DNA of 64,000 bases. Source: Proteromonas lacertae (Eukaryota > Sar > Bigyra > Opalinata > Proteromonadidae). The stretch spans positions 62,001 to 126,000 of the forward strand of contig NGBS01000012.1 of NCBI GenBank assembly GCA_002245135.1, given 5' to 3'. The notes under the pieces were generated by a model. That model had not been told where the DNA came from, searched no databases, and saw only the letters and a program-made list of their open reading frames with translations. A program made the position numbers and the translations under genes. Positions 49,120-61,087 of the stretch are shown here, in pieces. Each line of letters opens with the position of its first letter. The stretch's first letter is position 1.

Positions 49120-50379
49120 ATGTCTAAATCAGAAGCTATATCTGTATATTTAATATTTATCCATTAGGTTTATGCTAGGTTCCGTCCTACTAATGAAATT
49201 GAAAGCAGAGAAGGTGGTGGAGATTGCTATTCTAATATATCTGATGTATATTGTTTTTTTATTGTATTTATAGGACACAGTCGAGATAGACTATAGAAAA
49301 TATACATTTGATAGAATATATCCTCCCAAAACCCCACAAGCTACTATGTATATATTCTAAATTTTACTCATTAGGTATGAAACAATAGGAAAGATGCATG
49401 TAGAACAAGCATTAAAAGGGTTTAATACAACTATTATTGCGTATGGACAGACAGGTTCAGGTAAAACTTATACAATTGAAGGATTAGATATTCTTAGCGA
49501 TGATGTAGAGACAAAGGGATTAATACCAAGAATATTCATGGAATTAATAGATACAAAACTTTTTCTACATGATAGATCAAATTATGAATTAAATATTTCT
49601 GTATTATTATCATATATATATATGCATATAGATATCTATGGTAGAAATATACAAGAACAAAGTTTATGATTTATTAAAACCAGGAAAAGCGTTAGAAATT
49701 AATGCAGATAAAGAAGGTTTTTATATTAAAGATATTGAAAAGAAAACTGTAAATGCAGATAATGATATGATTGAAGTATTTAAAAACGGATCAAAAAATA
49801 GGAAAAAAACTTCAACTAAAATGAATGATCATTCTTCAAGAAGTCATATGGTGGTGATGCTAGAATTAGTTCAGGTTAATACAGTTAGCGGAAAAAAGAT
49901 AAGCAGTATATTTAATATTGTAGATCTTGCTGGGTCAGAAAAGTTAGGAGTATCTGATGATGTAGATGAAACAAAAACAATTAGTTCATCATTGTCAGAA
50001 TTGGGTCAAGTAATAAAAAGATTAGTTGACAAAGCAAAACCTAATAATAACAATGCTATTGATCCAGTTTATAGGAATAATGCATTAACAATGATATTAA
50101 AGAAAAGTTTAAATGGAAATTGTAAAACATCAGTTATATTATGTTGCAGTCCAACATTTAGTAATAGAGATGAAACAATGAATAGCTTGAGGTTTGGAAA
50201 ACTCTGCAAAGAGATTAAGAATAAAGTTAGAAAAAATATTGAAGCAGGTTCATCGGAATTAAAAGCAGAAATTAAGAGATTACAATCTGAACTTAGATTA
50301 TTACAGGTTAAGTATGATAAATTGAAAGGAATTGAAGTGAATGAAGAAGAAAGAGATGAAATTCTTAATGTATATTTGC

Positions 50380-50414
<35 letters not shown>

Positions 50415-53155
50415 AGAATCTTAATTCGCAAATAGAGAGTATGAATGATCTTATTTCTGAACAGAAGTCTATTATAGAAAGAGATGAAACAGTCATGAAA
50501 CAATTGAAAGATGAGAATGAGAAATTGATGAAAGAAGCAGATAAAGAAGATCTAGAAGTATATTGATAGGTATAATCTGTATAATAGAATGAAGTGAATA
50601 ACCTAAATAATACCATAGAAGAATTAAAGAATCAATTAACATCATATCAAGAGATGAGTAGTAATTTAAATGCAAAATTAAAGACATATGAAATTAATGT
50701 TAAAGATAAAGATGAAGATATTAAAAGACTAGATGAAGAGATGAATAACAATAAGAGTAACTACTTATCAGAAAGAGATGAATTTAAAAAGAGATATGAA
50801 GAGATGAATAACACTATTAGTTTGCTAAATGAACAAAAAGCTGATATAGAAGTATATAATGGTTTTATATGTTATTTTTCAAATAGAAAATGTATCATGA
50901 AAAGATTATCAAAATACAGGATGAATTATCTTTAAATAATCTTGAAGATGTTTTAACAGAATCTCAAATTAAATCCTTAAATAGTAGTATAAATGAAAAT
51001 GTTAATAATAATGTTGAAGAAGATTTAGAGAAAAATAAGGATCCAATCATTGTAAAAATAAAAATGATAATGGAATTTAATAAAGTGACAATTCAAAATA
51101 ATCTCAAAGAGATTGAAAGACTTAATGAAAAATATAGAGAATTAAATGATAATTTTCAGAAAAAAGAAATTAATTGTACAGAGTTAAAAACTGCTTTAGA
51201 TGATAGATTCAATGATATTATCAAAATTGTATTAATAACAATCAATAATATTTTTTAATTTATAGAAAAGAGATTATAATGATAGAGAGAAAAGGTTATT
51301 GGAGAAGATAAACTGTTTAAATAGTCAATTATCATACTCTAGACAGAATTATGAGAAAGATATTGAAGATAAACAAAGTGTAATAAAGCAATTGAGTGAA
51401 AGATTGAATATACTAAAAAGACAGTTTAGAACTAGAAATATAGAAGATATGTCAAAATCTATTGTATTGATCTAAGGGTTATTGTTATTATAGTATCCTA
51501 CAAAAACAAAAATTCTTCAATCATCTCATCTAGCAGACACTAATAAAAAGTTTGGCGTTTCTTTTCATAGTTTAGTTGATGATGATGCTTTTATTCCGCC
51601 AGTTATCAAAAAGAATATGGCTAAATTGAATAATGAAATAAAGAATCTAAATGATGAAATAAGTAGATTCATTGTATTAGTTATAGTATTATAATATAGG
51701 ATGAAAAAGAGCAAGATGCTAAGATAATCGATATATTAAATGAAGAAAAAAACGAACTTCAAACAAAGTTGGAGGGAATATCTAATAAGATGAAAGAAAA
51801 GAACAAAGAATATGAAATAGAAAGAAATGAATTGAAAAATGAAAATGCTAATTTGAAGAAAGTATATGAAGATGTGAAGATGAAAACAAATGATATGAAG
51901 AAAGATAATGATCAATTAATGAAAGAGAAAGAAGATTTAAAGAAAGAGATGAAAGAAAAGATCAAAGAATATGAAATAGAAAGAAACCATTTAAGAATCG
52001 AGAATGAGAAGGCAAATAAAAATAATGTAATATTGGTATATAATCTGATTTTATTTTTATAGACTAAACAATACAATTCTAAAGTACATGAATTAGCGAA
52101 TTCAATAAGTGAATTGAATAATATTAAACATAAATATAATAGCCTTTTCTCTGAAAATAATCAGTTGAAAAAAATTGATGCTGATTTGCATTTAGAATAT
52201 AATAAAAAGAAAATGGATTGTGATTCACTTAAAATAGAATATGATAAATTAAAAAGACAAATAGAGATTAAAGAAAATGACATAAGAAGATTAAATGAAA
52301 ATATGAATGAAGAGATAAATAAAAAGGATAAAATTATTAATAACCTGGAAAGACAGTTAGAAGATGAAAGAAGTAGAGAAAAAGTGTTTATAAAATCAGA
52401 TTATAAAGAAAAATATAACAAATTATCACAACAAAAGAGGTTCTTTCAGGATTCTGTAAGTAAACATAATAATGGTGGTTTAATATCACAAGAAATGTAT
52501 GATAAATTATTGAAATCTTATAATGATGTATGTGATGAATATAGTAGAATGATAATTCTTAAATTTTATGATTATGATAATTTTTATCTAACAGAATATT
52601 TGGATGGTAAAAAACCATCTTTATTTTCAGGCCATCTTCATCCACTTACATTAGATGAAGAAATTAGAATGAAATTAATGAAAGAAGATTTAGAATGTGA
52701 CTACATCTTATATTTCCCATCTAGTATTGATTGTGGAATGTTTTCTTCAGAATACATTGAAAAGGTGTTTAGTAATGATAGAAATATAAAAACAGTTCAT
52801 TATCTTATAGAAATATTTTTAAGTTTAATTGGATTTAAGCTTAAAAATGATAAATTAATTTCATTAGCAACAGAGAATAGATTATTCAGTTTAACAAATA
52901 AAACCTATCAAATAGGCTATAACTCAAATTTTAAAACATTTAAGAGAAACTGGTCCAGAAAAAATTGCAGATTACTATAATAAAAGGATTAATTTATGAA
53001 ATTAATCGTGATGGTCCACTTAACACAAGAAAAGTAAGGCAAGCATTTCATGATTATTGGATTAACCTGTATTAATAATATGATTTACATTTTTTTATAG
53101 AATAGTTGATAAAGAACAGAAAACAATACTTAGAAAACAGGTTAAAAATTATTAA
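49120..53155 (+). CDS. Kinesin with long coiled coil and possible OGFr-like C-terminal domain
   Basis: Start MSKSEAIS, a 24-nt intron (49144-49167), then the motor: VYARFRPTNEIESREGGG, FDRIYPPKTPQATMYETIG, P-loop AYGQTGSGKTYTIEG, ISMVEIYKNKVYDLL, switch I NDHSSRSH, switch II NIVDLAGSEK, and YRNNALTMILKKSLNGN. Several exons of coiled coil follow to about 52,520. In the same frame comes a folded part (FYLTEYLDGKKP; DLECDYILYFPSSIDCGMFS; VHYLIEIFLSLIGFKL) resembling the opioid growth factor receptor conserved region, then ITIIKGLIYEINRDG. Frames do not join cleanly at 52935-52975, so the tail may be broken or misread. The motor looks catalytically complete; subfamily not assigned. Confidence 0.75.
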
Positions 53156-53326
53156 TTGGTCATTTTAATGAGATTAATAGAATTACTTTAAAATATATTA
53201 TATATATACATATTTCTTTATCAAACAGATTATTTATGATATTTGATATAAAATAATATCAAATTAATTGTCATATGTTTATTTACTATCCCCATATCAA
53301 AAATGTAAAAATCATTAAAAACTATT

Positions 53327-54130
53327 TTAAGGTAAATCGTCACAATTATTATCTTTAAAGTACTGCCATAATCTATTTTTCAGTTTTAAGATATTATCTG
53401 TTATTATTTTCCAATGTTCAAACATCTAAAGAATTAACAACAATGACTATATACTTCTTCTCTAGATAGATTACTCTGGATTGCTTCTAAGAAGGTTTCT
53501 TTATATGGACAAGCTACCATAGCTGTCTATAATGTTAATAGCAATTTGAAGTGTATACGCTAAATGCAGTTCTAATATACCAAGGATGATGATGAGCTAA
53601 TGCTTTATTATAACTTTCTCTGCATATTTTACTTAGTTCTTTATCTCTTTCTTCGTAAACTTGCATTAATTATTTCATAAATAAAATCTAAAAACCATAA
53701 TAATCGTAAAACTGTTCTTGATGCACAATGATAAAATTTTCCTTTACCATTCCAACCTCCTAACAAAGTAAATTAATTCACTAAAATACTATCTCCTGTT
53801 CTTTCTACTTTCATGCTTTTATCTGTTTGTACTAATTGCTAATATAAGTTTATTTATTAAATAATATATGTAATACTTGAATTGTTACTTTAGAAGGAGA
53901 TCCTTGTAACTTACCTATACTAAAATATTCATTTCTTCGATCTTTTAAATTCTTTATTTTTGTTACTACATCTGAAGTGGCAAATGAAAAACCACTTCCT
54001 AATATGTCTAAATATAGTAAATTTAATTCCAAAATATACGAAATAATCTTGTAAATTCTTCATTTAAAGATAGAAAATCATCTAATTTGGTGTCTCTATT
54101 TGATACAAGTATTTCTGTAATTCTTTGCAT
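53327..54130 (-). pseudogene. GLTP-fold lipid-transfer protein gene, apparently disrupted
   Basis: Start MQRITEILVSNRDTK; after an intron ILGSGFSFATSDVVTKIKNL, the GLTP pattern LGxxFxFxxxDVxxKI; then CASRTVLRLLWFLDFIYEI, KELSKICRESYNKALAHHHP and WYIRTAF, ending LWQYFKDNNCDDLP. Such proteins shuttle sphingolipids or ceramide-1-phosphate between membranes. Two lesions: an in-frame TAA in the segment near 53775 (VN-stop-FTLLGG, no intron of suitable phase seen) and one extra base near 53677 in the AATAATT stretch after FIYEI. Either a recent pseudogene or two sequence errors. The conserved Asp and the His of AHHHPW are still readable. Confidence 0.65.
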
Positions 54131-54336
54131 TCTGAATAGATTAAATGTAAGTGCTAATGTGAATAATTATTCTTTCAATACCTTCTGGCATTGTCTGTGA
54201 TCTAATGGTATGATATTGAGAATGTTTTTAAATTGGCGAAAAATTTAATTGGGGATATCAAAAAAGTGATTTTCAAATAATTTCCGTACAACCCAAAGTA
54301 CACCATAATTTTAAAATAGAAAAATATTCATTTATT

Positions 54337-56709
54337 TTAAAGTAAGTCTTCATCCTATATCGATTAAAGATTATATAAATATAAAATATACAAAAGTTGA
54401 AGCTGAAAGTGAAAGAGATTCAGAATCATCATCATCTTTGTTGTTTTTTTGAGCTTGTTTTTCTGCTTCTTCTCGTTTCCTCTTTTCTTCTTCTTCCCGT
54501 TGTTTTGTTTCTAATTTCTCCCTTTCCTCCCTAATTTGTTTTTGCCTTTCTTCTTCTCTCTTTCTAGCTAGCTCTTTTAACCTTTCTTCTTCTGACTTAT
54601 TATCTTCTTCTATTTGTCTTCTTCTTTCTTCTTCTCTTTGCTTTTCTAATTCTAATTTTCTCTGTCTTTCTTCTTCCTCTTGTTGTTGTTTCTTTCTTTT
54701 TTCTTCTTCATCTTTTCTTCTAGTTTCTTCCTCTAATTGTCTTCTCCTATTATCTTCTTCTGTTTGTTTCTGTCTCTCTATTTCCTGTTGTTTCTGTATA
54801 TCCAACTGTCTTTGTTTTTCAGCTTCTTCAGCTTCTTTTCTTCTTCTAAATTCTTCTTCAATTTGTCTTTGTTTTACTAATAATTCATCACCATTTGTTA
54901 CTTCATTATTTTCTCTTGTTGTTATTTCTTCTTCTTCTCTTATCACATTTGTTGATTGTTGATTTACATTAGTACCATACTGAGTAGTTGTTGGTTGAAT
55001 AGTATTAACAGTTGAAGTTGTATATGATATTGGTGGATTATTATCTGATTTATTACTCTGAGTAAGATAATCATTATTTATATAATGTTGAGCTTGCAGT
55101 TGTTGTTGCTGTTGCTGTTGTTGTTGTTGCTGTTGTTGTTGTTGCATTGGCAGAGGTTGAGATGATAATGATGATATTGATGATAATGGTTGAGAAGATG
55201 TATTTGAATTACCCAGTTGATATAATGATGATGACTGTTGTAGTGGAGGAGGAGGAGGAGGAGGAGATGGTTTATAAGCATTCTGACGAGGTAAAGAATT
55301 GAAGTATAAATCTCTATTCAATAAATCATAAGTATTAGATGTAATATTATAATCATTACCTACCAATGGATGATATTGTTGTTGTTGTGATTGTTGTTGT
55401 AATTGTATTGGATATTGTGGTATAATTGGTGTTTGATGTTGATAGAATAATGCTGATGATGATGTGTTATCTAATTCATTAATGATTGTATTGATTTTAC
55501 AATCGAATAAATCTCTTTCTTTTCTTAATCTTGCTTCTAGATAATCATTTTTAGTTTGTAGTCTTTCAATTTCTCTAGCGACATCAATATTGTTCTATTG
55601 AATAATAATATATTATTTTATACAGTCCCATTGCTTATAAAACTTTTAATTTTCTTTTCTTGTTCCATTATTTCGTTTTTATATTCTTTTTCTTTCTTTG
55701 ATAATTCTAATATTTGAATTTCATAATCTTTTACTCTTTCCATATTTCTACTTTCAGATTGTTTATATTCTTCAATTTCTTGTTTTAGTTTTAAGTTCTC
55801 AGTATTTTGATATTTTATCATTTCTTTTAATCTTCCTATTTCATTTTCGTTATCTTGAGATCTTAATTGATAATTGGATAATTCATTGATTAATTTCATT
55901 TTTTCTATTTCATAATTCTCAATTGTTTCTTTATATATCTTTATTTTTTCTTGATATATTTTACATTCATTATTATTACTATCTATCAATAAATTATATT
56001 CTTCTTCTTTATTCTTCAATTTTTCTATTTCGATATGCAAATTGTTTATATCTATTTCATAAACTCTTATCTTTTGTAGTGACTGTTCAGCTTGTATTGA
56101 TTGCTTTTGTTCCAATTGATGAATTGTTTCTAATAATTGGTTTTCATGAATTGATTTTGTCTCTATTTCATCTTCAAAGTCGTGAATTCTTCTTTTGTAT
56201 TGTTCGATTATTTCTTGATTTTCAATCTCTTTTTTATTGTATGTTTCAATGTTTGAATAATCTGAATTATAATATTTTGACAGATCTTGAAGAAATATGT
56301 GAAGTAAAGGACATTTTTCTGAAGGGATTTGATTAGGTATAGAATATCTACCATCTTTAACATACTAACAAATGATTTTTAAAAAGAATATACAGTTATT
56401 AAATCTGGACCATTTATAAGTTCTTTTTCACAATTAGCTTCTTTTAAAAATACCTTATAAGTTAAATAATCAGTTTGAAGAAACAAATATTCAGCAATTA
56501 AACTGTTCAAAACAGCTGTACTATTCATATTCATAAAATCTTTTGGTTGAGAAGTAAATAATGAATTAACTATCTCAGATGCGTAATTCTATAGACTATG
56601 TACCAATTTTTAATACTTTGAGGTTTTCCATTACATTTTCTTGAGATAACCAATCATTTATATCATTTTCAATTATACTATCATTCATCAAATCTGATGA
56701 TTCATCCAT
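54337..56709 (-). CDS. OFD1/FOP-like centriolar protein with LisH motif and coiled coils
   Basis: Start MDESSDLMNDSIIEN at 56709. A 28-nt intron joins ENLK to NYASEIVNSLF, followed by a LisH motif (VLNSLIAEYLFLQTDYLTYKVFLKE) of the variant seen at the N-terminus of OFD1 and FOP. Long coiled coils follow (IENYEIEKMKLINELSNYQL), then a Gln-rich and Pro-rich low-complexity part (polyQ and PPPPPPPLQQ) and a Glu/Arg/Lys/Gln helix (EEERQRKLELEKQREEERRR), ending STFDEDLL at 54337. OFD1-type proteins cap centriole distal ends and are needed to build cilia. Exons and joins look intact. Divergent from the hydrolase gene, 61 bp between start codons. Confidence 0.7.
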
Positions 56710-56770
56710 AATTTTAAATTTTCAAAAATAGAAAAATATATTCGTTAATAACAAAACTACTCTATTTTTA
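56710..56770. promoter_or_regulatory. 61-bp bidirectional promoter with TTCGTTAAT motif
   Basis: Only 61 bp lie between divergent start codons. TATTCGTTAATAAC (56739-56752) sits about 20-30 bp from each and resembles a motif seen before several other starts. Confidence 0.4.
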
Positions 56771-57727
56771 ATGAATCGTTTATCTCCTAAACAAGCATAT
56801 GAATTGACAAAAAAGTTAAGGCTATCAGGACAATTGAAAATAATAGATAGAATAGAACCTTCAAATAAAGCAGCAGTTAGTTTTTACGGATATAAGACGA
56901 TTAAGCAGTATTACAGACATAATAATTATTTACTCATAGAATAAAAACACCATTAATAATAATAGGAGGAACTTCGCAAGTTATTAATCATTGGATTCCA
57001 ATGATTGAAATTCTAAAACCTTACCATGATGTTTTTGTGTATGAAACTAGAGGCCAAGTATAAATAATAAAAATTTATTATATATTTGTAATAGGGTTCA
57101 ACAACATTGTCAAATATTGATTGTAGCCTTCCAACTCAAGTCGAAGATTTTATTCAACTAATTCGTATAATGAATTATGATTCAATCAAAGTAAATTTGT
57201 GTGGCTTTTCTTTTGGAGGAAGATTAGCTTTATCAATTGCAAATAATCATCCTAGTACAGTGAATAAGTTAATAATAACTGGAGTAGGTAATGGCCGAGG
57301 TGAAAAGGGTAATCAAATACATCAACAGTGGATTGAATACTTAGAACAAGGAGATTTAGAGAATATGATAAGAAGTTGTCTAATTCATTCCTATTCAAAA
57401 TCTTATTTGTTGAAAAATAAAAAGTATATAGATAAATGGGTGAAAAGGACCTGTGAAATGAATAATATAAAGAATTTACACAATTTAATTACTCATACGT
57501 TAGTTTCAAAGAATTCTCCTTATTCGCCCTCTAATTTGGGTAAAGCAATTCATTGTCCTGTATTATCTATAGCTGGTGATAAAGATGAACTTGTTCCAAT
57601 AAAAAATGCTATTGAATTAGCAGAAATTGGTCATTTTAAGATGAAAATAATAGAAAATGCTGGACATAACGTTCCAGTAGAAAATACATATGCTTGGACT
57701 AAAGCTGTTATTGATTTTTTGAAATGA
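56771..57727 (+). CDS. Alpha/beta-hydrolase fold enzyme
   Basis: Three exons joined by two introns (about 32 and 37 nt). After MNRLSPKQAYELTKKL comes TPLIIIGGTSQVINHWIP (oxyanion-side strand), DVFVYETRGQGSTT, the nucleophile elbow LCGFSFGGRLALSIA (Ser), SIAGDKDELVP (Asp) and IENAGHNVPVE (His). All three catalytic residues are present, and the overall length (about 290 residues) fits a soluble MhpC/BioH-like hydrolase. The substrate cannot be told from the sequence. Confidence 0.75.
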
Positions 57728-57882
57728 TTAAAAGAATAGTGTGTGTTTATGACTATTTTTATATTTTCCTTATTATATTGTTTTGTTTGTTATTCATCCC
57801 AAAATATTTTAACAAAATATTCTATATCCAATGAAACGGCATATAAAATCACAATTTCATTCACACTTATTGACTATATTAA

Positions 57883-59617
57883 TTAAGGTGTAAGAACAGG
57901 AATAGGAGTCTCATCCAACCACAACTTTTGCATGAAATCATACAACTCTTGAGATAAAGAAACCTTATAAGGGAGTTGGATTTAACTTTCTCAATATATC
58001 TTCTCTTATATATGTCAATTGTTCTTTAACTCTTTCTCTTACCTTCTCAGTAGCGAGTAATTCATGTTGTAAACCTCCTTTACTACCATCCCAGAATAAT
58101 ACTCCTAATTTCTCTACCTTAGTTGGAGTTACATAGACTCTCTTTCTTGGTTCAAATGGATGATGGCATAATATCTGTTCATGAGGTTTTGGAGGCTCTT
58201 CATGATCAAATTTCATAATATCCAATATAGCGATATTATCTTTATCATAGAGTCTATATATAGACTTCTTACCAGGAATAGTAATCTTTACACTATCTTG
58301 GGATAACTTAATACGTGGTTTACCTTTCATTTCCACTAATTTATATACCATTCCTAATGCTGGTTGTGCTTGACAGGTAACTAAGTTAGTACCAATACCA
58401 TAAGCAGTAATTTCATGTTTCTGTTGGTTCAAACTGGTCAATACATCTTCATTAATGTCATTACTAGCGGTAATTCCTAATTTACCAAATGGAACTTTGT
58501 ACTTCTTCTCAAAGGCAATAAACATCTTTCGAGTTTCTTTGGAGAGATATGCTAAATCTCCACTATCTAATCTAATACCTAATGGCATGTATCCTTTGTC
58601 ATATAATACTTTAGCAACACACAGGAAGTTTGGAACACCACTCTATATATATAGTAATAACAATAAAGAAATACTCTTAATGAATCATATGAGTCAACTA
58701 ATGCTAAGAATCCTTTTGGAAATGCTTGGCCATATGCAATAAATGCAGCTAATTCACCTAAGTTAGACTGCCAGTGATTCTCTTCACGGATTTTTAAGGT
58801 TTCTTTAACCATATCAGTACCTTCAAATACTTTGTTCTATAATATAATTATAATTATATATATATATATACTTTTAAGTCATCCAAACATGTATAAGCTA
58901 ATACAAAGCTGTGTGCATGCGTGCCTTTCACTGGTATACCATACTGTATTCCTGCTTCCAAGTTACTTGTTCCATCAAATCCTCCAATATAACTGTATCT
59001 ACTTGCAGACATACCACCATCTGGACCTTGAGCTCTTCTTAAACCGAATTCTAATAAAAGTTTATCATCACCAGCTGCTTTTCTGAAACGTACTGCGTTT
59101 GTAGTGATTAATCTATTATGTATATATATATATATATTTGAATAAACTATACGATGCATAATTGACTAGATTCAATAAAGTTGTCTCTAATAATTGGCAT
59201 GCGGCTAATGGACCTTCTACACGTATAACTGGAACACCAGGGAATACGACAGTACCTTCTGGAACAGCCGTAATCTTGACATCTTTCATTGTCAACTCAG
59301 CGAGGAACTTGTAAAATCCCTCATCAGATGGTCCAAGAACAGTTCTTTTTAAATAAAATAATATATTAGTACTTTAAGTAAGCAATCTGTTCGGGGGTGA
59401 TCTTGAAGTCTTTGATGAATTTTAAGCAATCATCAATTCCACAAAAAACAGTAAATTCACCTTGGAATGGATTTTTACGGAAGAACAAATCGAAAACGCA
59501 AGGATCATTGTAATTACCGTCTTTCCAATAGCCATAGGCCATGGTGAACTGATAAAATAATATAGATCAATATACTTCGTACATATCGTTCAACAATGGG
59601 GTAATGAAGGAGTTCAT
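57883..59617 (-). CDS. NAPRT: Nicotinate phosphoribosyltransferase
   Basis: Forms nicotinate mononucleotide from nicotinate and PRPP, the first step of NAD salvage (Preiss-Handler route). Exon 1 (59617-59576, ending NDMYE) joins [16 protein letters not shown], matching the family's TDLYQ-FTM start. Further: [128 protein letters not shown]. The C-terminus reads NPTP then [15 protein letters not shown] only if the GGG at 57971-57973 (CCC in sense) is one base shorter; read literally, TAA follows two codons later. Otherwise intact. Confidence 0.93.
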
Positions 59618-59984
59618 GAGATTAAATCAGTTATTAAAAACTTAGTGAGTTATAAATACCCATTTTAGCCAATCAAATGCAAGAATTTTATAAATGCTCT
59701 TTTTTACATAGTTAAATTATATTGATGAGTATGTAGTTAATAAGTACAATCAAAGTTGATTTTATTATTATTTATAGCCTTTTATTCAGTAAAAAATTAG
59801 AATTATTTGATTATTTTTATGTTTTAAATTAAATCATTGAAAATCCATATTATTAACCACATGATGCTTCTGAAGTACTAAAATCTCATTAGTCTTCTCT
59901 CTGTTTTGAGATAAAAGAAAAAGCGTTATAAATTTATCCGTTTCATTTTCAAAAAACAGTTCTTTTTATTTTTGTTATTTAACC
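59618..59984. promoter_or_regulatory. Divergent intergenic region between NAPRT and EF-hand gene
   Basis: 367 bp of AT-rich sequence holding both promoters; AAGCGTTATAAATTT at 59921-59935 resembles the upstream motif of other genes. Confidence 0.4.
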
Positions 59985-60966
59985 ATGCAAACAACAAAAT
60001 TATTCCCAGATAATGAAAGATTAAATTTCTATTTTAATGAAGTTAGGTATTCTATATTTTATTATCCATATTCTTTTTAGATTTCGATTACAGAATAGAG
60101 GAGCAAAAGGAACACGAGATTTATTAGTTGCTTGTAGAATGGCTGATCCAGAACACAGTGGAATATTGAGCAGAGATCAATTTGAAGCTGCATGTAACTT
60201 TGCTGGTGTATTCCTTAATGCAGATGTATTTTCACACATATTATTTAATTAATAGGAAGTTTCTGCATTTATATCAACATTTGGAACAGATGAAGAAATT
60301 AACAGAATTTACTACGAAAAATTTTATTGCGAATTAGTCCAACCATTGTCAGAAGTACGTGAAAATAGTGTAAAGCGAGCATGGGCAATGTTATCGAAAG
60401 GAAAAGAAACTGTGCCAGTTCAACAATTAATCAATAATTTTCATCCTGAATGCCATCCATTAGTGTTGACAGGTCAATTAGAAAAAGATGACGTTTTACA
60501 AACCTTTGTAGACGCTATGATTCCACTATCTGAGACTAAATCTTCCCAAATAGACTATGAGTTATTTAATGAATATTATAGAGATATTAGTAATTCAATA
60601 ACCAGTGATGCTATATTTAAAGAGATGATTAGCGAAACTTGGGGATTACACGATGCTAGTACACAAAAAGGATATGACAGAATTGCATACTTAGAAGAAG
60701 CATTGATTGAGAAAATCAGACAGCATTGTAAACCAAAAGATAATAATGAAAAAGAATTAATGAAAATATGTCGATTCTATGATTCTGGCGAGACTAAAAC
60801 ACTATCAAGAAGTGATTTCGAGAATGTTCTAAGAAATTATGGAATGTTATTGCCTGAAGATGATATAGAATTGTTTTTTAATAATTATGTGGATTATGAA
60901 ACAGGTGAAATACCATACAGAGATCATCCAGAAAACTTTATTCCAAAACTATATAAACGATGGTAA
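59985..60966 (+). CDS. Calcyphosin-like EF-hand protein
   Basis: Three exons (introns of about 34 and 30 nt), about 305 residues. RLQNRGAKGTRDLLVACRMAD is close to the calcyphosin/CAPSL start, followed by helix-loop-helix units: DPEHSGILSRDQFEAAC, AFISTFGTDEEINRIYYEKF, then KRAWAMLSKGKETVPVQQLI, FVDAMIPLSETKSSQIDYELF and EYYRDISNSITSDAIFKEM, which track CAPSL closely. The extra C-terminal unit (CRFYDSGETKTLSRSDFENVL) resembles longer relatives such as CAPS2. Most loops have lost some calcium ligands, so calcium binding may be weak. CAPS-family proteins are common in ciliated cells. Confidence 0.75.
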
Positions 60967-61087
60967 TTTATTTTTATTTTATTATTACTTCTAAAATTGT
61001 GTTTTTAATTTTTTTTTCAAAACATTCAGAAACGGTTAGAATTTTTTTCGTTATATTTTTCTTAAATGTTATTATGTATTCTCTATA

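Noticed and set aside
56590..56630. A 15-nt intron (GTACATAG...) in the OFD1-like gene
   Set aside because: The phase is wrong; a 28-nt intron starting GTATTAAA and ending TCTATAG at the same acceptor gives the right frame.
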